64,000 nt of DNA, taken from assembly GCA_964388945.1 (NCBI GenBank), contig CAYMCM010000001.1, positions 1 through 64,000 of the forward strand, written 5' to 3'. This document shows positions 60,200 through 64,000 of the stretch, in pieces. Each line of letters opens with the position of its first letter. Position 1 is the first letter of the stretch. This DNA is from Roseburia_D sp964388945 (GTDB taxonomy: Bacteria; Bacillota; Clostridia; Lachnospirales; Lachnospiraceae). Under the pieces are notes generated by a model, which was given only the letters and a program-made list of their open reading frames with translations, did no database searches and was not told the origin of the DNA. A program made the translations under genes and the position numbers.

Positions 60200-62665
60200 T
60201 TAGTAGGTATCCGCCACGGATCTAAGTACCAGCCGCTCTTTCACATCCTCCGCATCTTTCAGGCTTCCTCGAACAATATCATCTTTCTTTAACGCAACTT
60301 CCGTATATGCTTTTTTTGTCAGCATCAGATAGTTGTCATCAAAGATGGCATCCGCATCCGCAAAATCCAGTTCCAAAAACGGCACGAAGGTATCCGCGGA
60401 CAGGCGAATACGGTAGCACCCGCTCTCTTCTATCACCGCAACGTCTATCTGCGGCTTTTTTAAGTCCATATATTTATACGGCGCAAAGATTTCTGTTTCT
60501 TTTAATAAGGTTCCGTCCGAAAGCGTCACCTCCGCTTCCAGAAAGACTTCCTGTTTCCGGTTTTCTTTTAACAATCCGCTATAATCTTTTTCCAAAAGAA
60601 GGCTGGATGAAAGTTCATCCACACTGCCTTTTGTCTCCACGCAGTCGAGCATGGCAAAATCCAGTGTTTTTAAGGTCAGCTTCGCCTGATACTGCTGCCC
60701 GCTTCTCGTCTCATTTTCCAGATAGAGCCCTGCCGTATCTCCGTCGACGCAGATACTTGCCGCCACCGGTGCATAAAATTTTTTTGCCGCATAATGCAGT
60801 GCTTTCCAGCGTCCGAAATAGTCGATACCAGACCACGAAGCCACCGGCCAGTTATCATTGACCTGCCAATAAAGTGTTCCCATACAGCGTCCGCGGTTCC
60901 TGCGCCAGTGCTCCACACCGCTTTTGATCGCCATTGCCTGTAAGATCTGCGTCACATAAAGAAGTGATCTAAAATCTTTGGGATATTTAAAATTTTCGGA
61001 CAGATAGTAGAGCATCTTTCCATTTGCCGCATCATTTTTCTGGTGGCTTTCCATCACTTCCGAGAAGATATTGCGATCTCCTTCCTCTGTAAAGCTCTCC
61101 ACGGTTTTATAGGATGGGAAGGACTGGAATCCGAATTCCGAGCAGAACCTGAAAAAGTATTTGCGGTAATCGGAAAACGGCTTCTGTCCATGCCACACAT
61201 CCCAGTAATGCGTATCACCGCGGTTCTCAGAATCCGGCTCATCAAAGCATCCGCCGGAGGACGGGGAGGACGGCCAATAAAACGTGTCCGGATCTGCCTC
61301 TTTCACTGCGTGCGGCAGAATATCCTCAAACTGCTTCACATAATCTGCGCGCAGATACGGCGTCTCCTTCTGAAAATCGCCCCAGTGATCCCACGCTGAC
61401 TCGATCTCATTATTTCCGCACCAAAGCCCAAGTGAGGCATGATGACGCAGACGTTTTACATTATCAAGCGTCTCCTGTCTGATGTTTTCCGCAAACGCAT
61501 CGGTCACATCATAGACATTGCAGGCATACATCAGATCCTGCCATACGATCAGACCGTACTCATCGCACATATCATAAAATGCATCGGTCGGATAATAGCC
61601 GCCGCCCCAGATGCGCAGACAGTTAAAGTTCGCGCGCACACAGGAACGGATCAGGTATTCCTGACGCTCTTTCGTGATCCTCGTGTAACAGCAGTCCTCC
61701 GGTATATAATTCCCGCCCTTCGCAAAGATCTTCACGCCGTTTACGATAAATGCAAACTCCTGTCCCCACTCATCTTTTTCCTGACTGATCGTAAGTGTGC
61801 GCAGTCCGATCCTCTTTATGATCTTATCACGCACACTGCCGTCCGCACCAAGCAATTCCACGGTCACAGTATACAGATTCTGCTCCCCATAGCCGTGCGG
61901 CCACCATTTTTTCGGATGCTCCACGATAAGCTCCGCCTTTGTCTCTGCCTCCGCCGGAAGCTCTCTTTGTTCCGCTCCTTCGACTGAAATGCGGATACGT
62001 TCTCCTTTAGCGGCTGTTTCATCCAGCTTTACCTGTACTAAAAGCCGCACCATCTCCGGTTCGTGTTCCTGCCTGATCCACACTTCATCCAGCTTTGCCC
62101 CGCTGTATGCTGTAAGATAAATGTCACGAAAGATTCCCGCATCTATAAGCTGCGGGCCCCAGTCCCATCCGAACATGGAGTGTGCTTTCCGGATAAGCTC
62201 ATTCCCTTTCATTGCTCCACACGGAACATATTTAATCTTGCGGTTCTTCCGGTAAGGATAATTTTCAATATACTTTAACACCGACCGAAATTCGATCCGT
62301 ATCCGGTTTTTCCCCAGCTCCAGCACAGATTTTACCGGCACCTTAAAGGTACGGTGCATATTCTCCGCTGACAGCACCTTTTTCTCATTGATATAAACAT
62401 CCGCCAGTGTGTCAAGTCCCTCGCAGACCAGCTCGATCTTTTCCTGTGCGAGCAGTGTATCATCCACCTCAAATTCCCGCTCAAACTCATAATCTTTCCA
62501 GAATAATTCTCTGGTCTTATACTCATTGTCCCGATAAAACGGATCTTCAATCTCTTCATTTTCTAAAAGTCCCGAAAGCACCGTTCCCGGTACGGTGATG
62601 GAATACTTCTGTGCGCTTTCTTTCTCCCCGAATTTCCATGCCCCATTTAAGGTTACTTTCTTCAT
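60200..62665 (-). CDS. GH2 beta-mannosidase
   Basis: 821 residues, the normal size. N-terminal jelly roll (LNGAWKFG, GTVLSGLLENEEIEDPFYRDNE), IRKAHSMFGWDWGP, the barrel with LRIWGGGYYPTDAFYDMCDEYGLIVWQDLMYAC, acid/base Glu in LGLWCGNNEIESAW and nucleophile Glu in FCSEFGFQSFPS. These are features of the beta-mannosidase branch of GH2. No signal peptide. It hydrolyses terminal mannose from short manno-oligosaccharides or N-glycan cores, giving a hydrolytic route beside the phosphorylases. Confidence 0.9.
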   Translation of the reverse strand: MKKVTLNGAWKFGEKESAQKYSITVPGTVLSGLLENEEIEDPFYRDNEYKTRELFWKDYEFEREFEVDDTLLAQEKIELVCEGLDTLADVYINEKKVLSAENMHRTFKVPVKSVLELGKNRIRIEFRSVLKYIENYPYRKNRKIKYVPCGAMKGNELIRKAHSMFGWDWGPQLIDAGIFRDIYLTAYSGAKLDEVWIRQEHEPEMVRLLVQVKLDETAAKGERIRISVEGAEQRELPAEAETKAELIVEHPKKWWPHGYGEQNLYTVTVELLGADGSVRDKIIKRIGLRTLTISQEKDEWGQEFAFIVNGVKIFAKGGNYIPEDCCYTRITKERQEYLIRSCVRANFNCLRIWGGGYYPTDAFYDMCDEYGLIVWQDLMYACNVYDVTDAFAENIRQETLDNVKRLRHHASLGLWCGNNEIESAWDHWGDFQKETPYLRADYVKQFEDILPHAVKEADPDTFYWPSSPSSGGCFDEPDSENRGDTHYWDVWHGQKPFSDYRKYFFRFCSEFGFQSFPSYKTVESFTEEGDRNIFSEVMESHQKNDAANGKMLYYLSENFKYPKDFRSLLYVTQILQAMAIKSGVEHWRRNRGRCMGTLYWQVNDNWPVASWSGIDYFGRWKALHYAAKKFYAPVAASICVDGDTAGLYLENETRSGQQYQAKLTLKTLDFAMLDCVETKGSVDELSSSLLLEKDYSGLLKENRKQEVFLEAEVTLSDGTLLKETEIFAPYKYMDLKKPQIDVAVIEESGCYRIRLSADTFVPFLELDFADADAIFDDNYLMLTKKAYTEVALKKDDIVRGSLKDAEDVKERLVLRSVADTY

Positions 62666-62692
62666 CTTCTGCCTTCTCCTTTACTAAAATAA

Positions 62693-62745
62693 AAAAGTAC
62701 CTCTCTCCCATTTCAAAAATCCGAAATAAAATCAAGGTACTTTTT
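62693..62745 (-). terminator. Terminator or attenuator between lacI-type gene and GH2
   Basis: AAAAAAGTACCT (62693-62704) is perfectly complementary to AGGTACTTTTTT (about 62733-62744) around a 28-base loop, followed on the minus strand by TTTTTTATTTT. It should reduce readthrough from the regulator gene into GH2. Confidence 0.65.
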
Positions 62746-62755
62746 TCAAGCTGCT

Positions 62756-63799
62756 CTACGCATCCGCATTATTCTCGTCTGCAAACGGTCTTACGCTGTC
62801 TTTCATGACTGCCTGGCCCTCTACGATCGAAATTCCCTTCCGGTAATGTTCCCCATTCATCTTCTTCAACAGAATATGTATGGTCTTGCGCGCCATTTCT
62901 TTCATATCCACCTCATAGGTCGTGATCCCGATGTCGCAAAGTCCCGGATAAAGATAATTGTCAAATCCGACCACCGACACATCTTCCGGTACGGACAGCC
63001 CCTGCTCTTTTAACTTTTTGATCAGCAGGCTTGCCGTAAGATCACTGTTGCAGACATATGCCGTCGGCGGCTCCTTATAGCCCTCCAGCTTTCCATCGAA
63101 ATTGATCAGACCGTATTTCATATCTCGATCCGGGATAACCCACTCATCCGGAATCTGTATGCCATGTTCCAGCATGGACTTCGCATATCCAAAATAACGA
63201 TCCGTGATACCGGCCGTCATCCGAAGCGTTCCCACATAGGCGATCTTCGTATGTCCCTGCTCAAACAGATAATTGGTAAGCAGATAGGAACCGTAATAGC
63301 TGTTGGAGATCACCGAATCCTCTATGATATGTTCATCATAAAAATCCAGATATACCGTCGGAATATTGCATCTTTCTTTTAATTCCCGCAGATATGCCCC
63401 CGACACCTTTCCAACGATCACGATACCGTCCACCTTGTGCTCGAGTACGATCTTCGGAAGCTGAAGCTCTTCTTCATTATCATAGGTGAGCACTTCAAGC
63501 ATCGTAAAGCAGTCCTTCTGCACCGCCTTTGTTGCCACACACTGGTACATCTTCCAGTAAAAAGAATCATATTTATCCAGATACCGATCTGATACCAGCA
63601 CGCCGATATTGTAACTCTTTGCCTGCCGCCCCTGTTTCATTGCCGATGGTGGTTTGTAGCCCATTTCATCCGCAAGCTGTTTTATTTTTTCCCGCATTGC
63701 CTCGCTGACGCCCTTCTGACCGGACAGCGCTTTTGAGACCGTAACGGTGCTGACACCTAATTTTTCCGCTATGTCAGCTAGCTTTACTGCTTTCGCCAT
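62756..63799 (-). CDS. LacI-family transcriptional regulator
   Basis: 347 residues. The LacI helix-turn-helix and hinge are at the N-terminus (VKLADIAEKLGVSTVTVSKALSGQKGVSEAMREKI), then a sugar-binding domain (YNIGVLVSDRYLDKYDSFYWKMY, TPTVYLDFYD-like region, AYVCNSDLTASLLIKKL, VSVVGFDNY). A GTG two codons upstream is possible; AGGG before the ATG supports this start. It heads the GH2-GH36 group and probably represses the mannan genes. Its own promoter overlaps an AT-rich dyad. Confidence 0.88.
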   Translation of the reverse strand: MAKAVKLADIAEKLGVSTVTVSKALSGQKGVSEAMREKIKQLADEMGYKPPSAMKQGRQAKSYNIGVLVSDRYLDKYDSFYWKMYQCVATKAVQKDCFTMLEVLTYDNEEELQLPKIVLEHKVDGIVIVGKVSGAYLRELKERCNIPTVYLDFYDEHIIEDSVISNSYYGSYLLTNYLFEQGHTKIAYVGTLRMTAGITDRYFGYAKSMLEHGIQIPDEWVIPDRDMKYGLINFDGKLEGYKEPPTAYVCNSDLTASLLIKKLKEQGLSVPEDVSVVGFDNYLYPGLCDIGITTYEVDMKEMARKTIHILLKKMNGEHYRKGISIVEGQAVMKDSVRPFADENNADA

Positions 63800-63834
63800 A
63801 TGCACGCCCTCACAAACTTTTCTGCTTTATTTTA

Positions 63835-63883
63835 AGCTAATTAAACTTAATTTTATTTTAAAGTCAATTCCCGATTTTGTCAA
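63835..63883 (-). promoter_or_regulatory. Promoter and candidate operator of the LacI-family gene
   Basis: Minus strand TTGACA (63878-63883), 17-bp spacer, TAAAAT (63855-63860). Directly downstream, at the predicted transcription start, lies TTAAGTTTAATTAGC (63835-63849), close to the AT-rich dyads in the other mannan promoters. This suggests autorepression. Confidence 0.6.
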
Positions 63884-63962
63884 TATTCCAGATTCACATT
63901 TGTTTTTCAAGGCTAATTTCAGCTAATCGCAAAAAGTCCCTCAAGACCGCCAAATTCAAGGC

Positions 63963-63990
63963 TTGTAGTTTCTTAGAAAAGGCTTATAAT
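63963..63990 (+). promoter_or_regulatory. Plus-strand promoter at the right edge
   Basis: TTGTAG (63963-63968), 16-bp spacer, TATAAT (63985-63990). It points out of the window towards a gene not seen here. Confidence 0.5.
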
Positions 63991-64000
63991 GTAAATAGGG

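Noticed and set aside
5661..63849. CRISPR arrays, tRNA genes, prophage and insertion sequences
   Set aside because: I looked for regularly spaced repeats, clover-leaf arms and transposase motifs throughout and found none that hold up.

Overview
The window comes from a low-to-mid GC Gram-positive gut anaerobe of the Lachnospiraceae, most like Roseburia. This rests on a phosphorolytic beta-mannan locus of the Roseburia type, a GH112/NahK/NagAB locus, clostridial agr genes, SpoVT, several chemoreceptors and GGDEF proteins, and strong AGGAGG ribosome binding sites. The species cannot be fixed by reading. I found no tRNA, complete rRNA, CRISPR array, prophage or intact insertion sequence.

Layout, left to right. 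Positions 1-457 hold the start of rpsJ (S10 operon, leaving at the left edge), its long leader, and divergent promoters. Positions 458-13310 are housekeeping and envelope genes: an RlmI-like methyltransferase, a cytidylate-kinase-like protein, TraX, a sugar-sensor/GGDEF protein, a CAP-domain secreted protein under a WalR-like box, glucokinase, a class A PBP and an SbcCD-like pair. Positions 13560-17628 are a complete agr-type quorum-sensing locus, including a 50-codon agrD at 14877-15029. Positions 17695-24886 are a galacto-N-biose/lacto-N-biose (mucin or milk glycan) locus: GH112 phosphorylase, hexosamine 1-kinase and a nucleotidyltransferase, divergent from an AraC regulator, nagB and nagA. 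Positions 24887-34766 carry spoVT, an envelope-stress-like two-component system with paralogous small membrane proteins, decayed mobile-element or methylase remnants, a MarR-controlled heterodimeric ABC exporter and a MATE pump.

Positions 34787-43733 hold a chimeric GH53 gene, a TPR-GGDEF protein, a SleB-like hydrolase, a Cache chemoreceptor, a CDF transporter and an L,D-transpeptidase. Positions 43753-63805 are the beta-mannan locus. A lipoprotein and two permeases import manno-oligosaccharides. A CE17-like esterase deacetylates them, GH36 removes galactose, GH2 and GH1 trim ends, the epimerase converts reducing-end mannose to glucose, and two GH130 phosphorylases release mannose 1-phosphate. 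A mannose-6-phosphate isomerase fused to the GH1 enzyme feeds fructose 6-phosphate. No endo-mannanase or phosphomannomutase lies in the window, so those steps must be encoded elsewhere or supplied by other organisms.

The most notable observations are: the GH1-ManA fusion with an internal ribosome binding site and start; a duplicated promoter/leader of about 130 bp in front of both the binding protein and the permease/GH130 operon; a GH53 gene whose N-terminus is replaced by a sugar-sensor-like segment; tandem 11-bp response-regulator boxes shared by the two-component operon and its neighbour; and the agr system.
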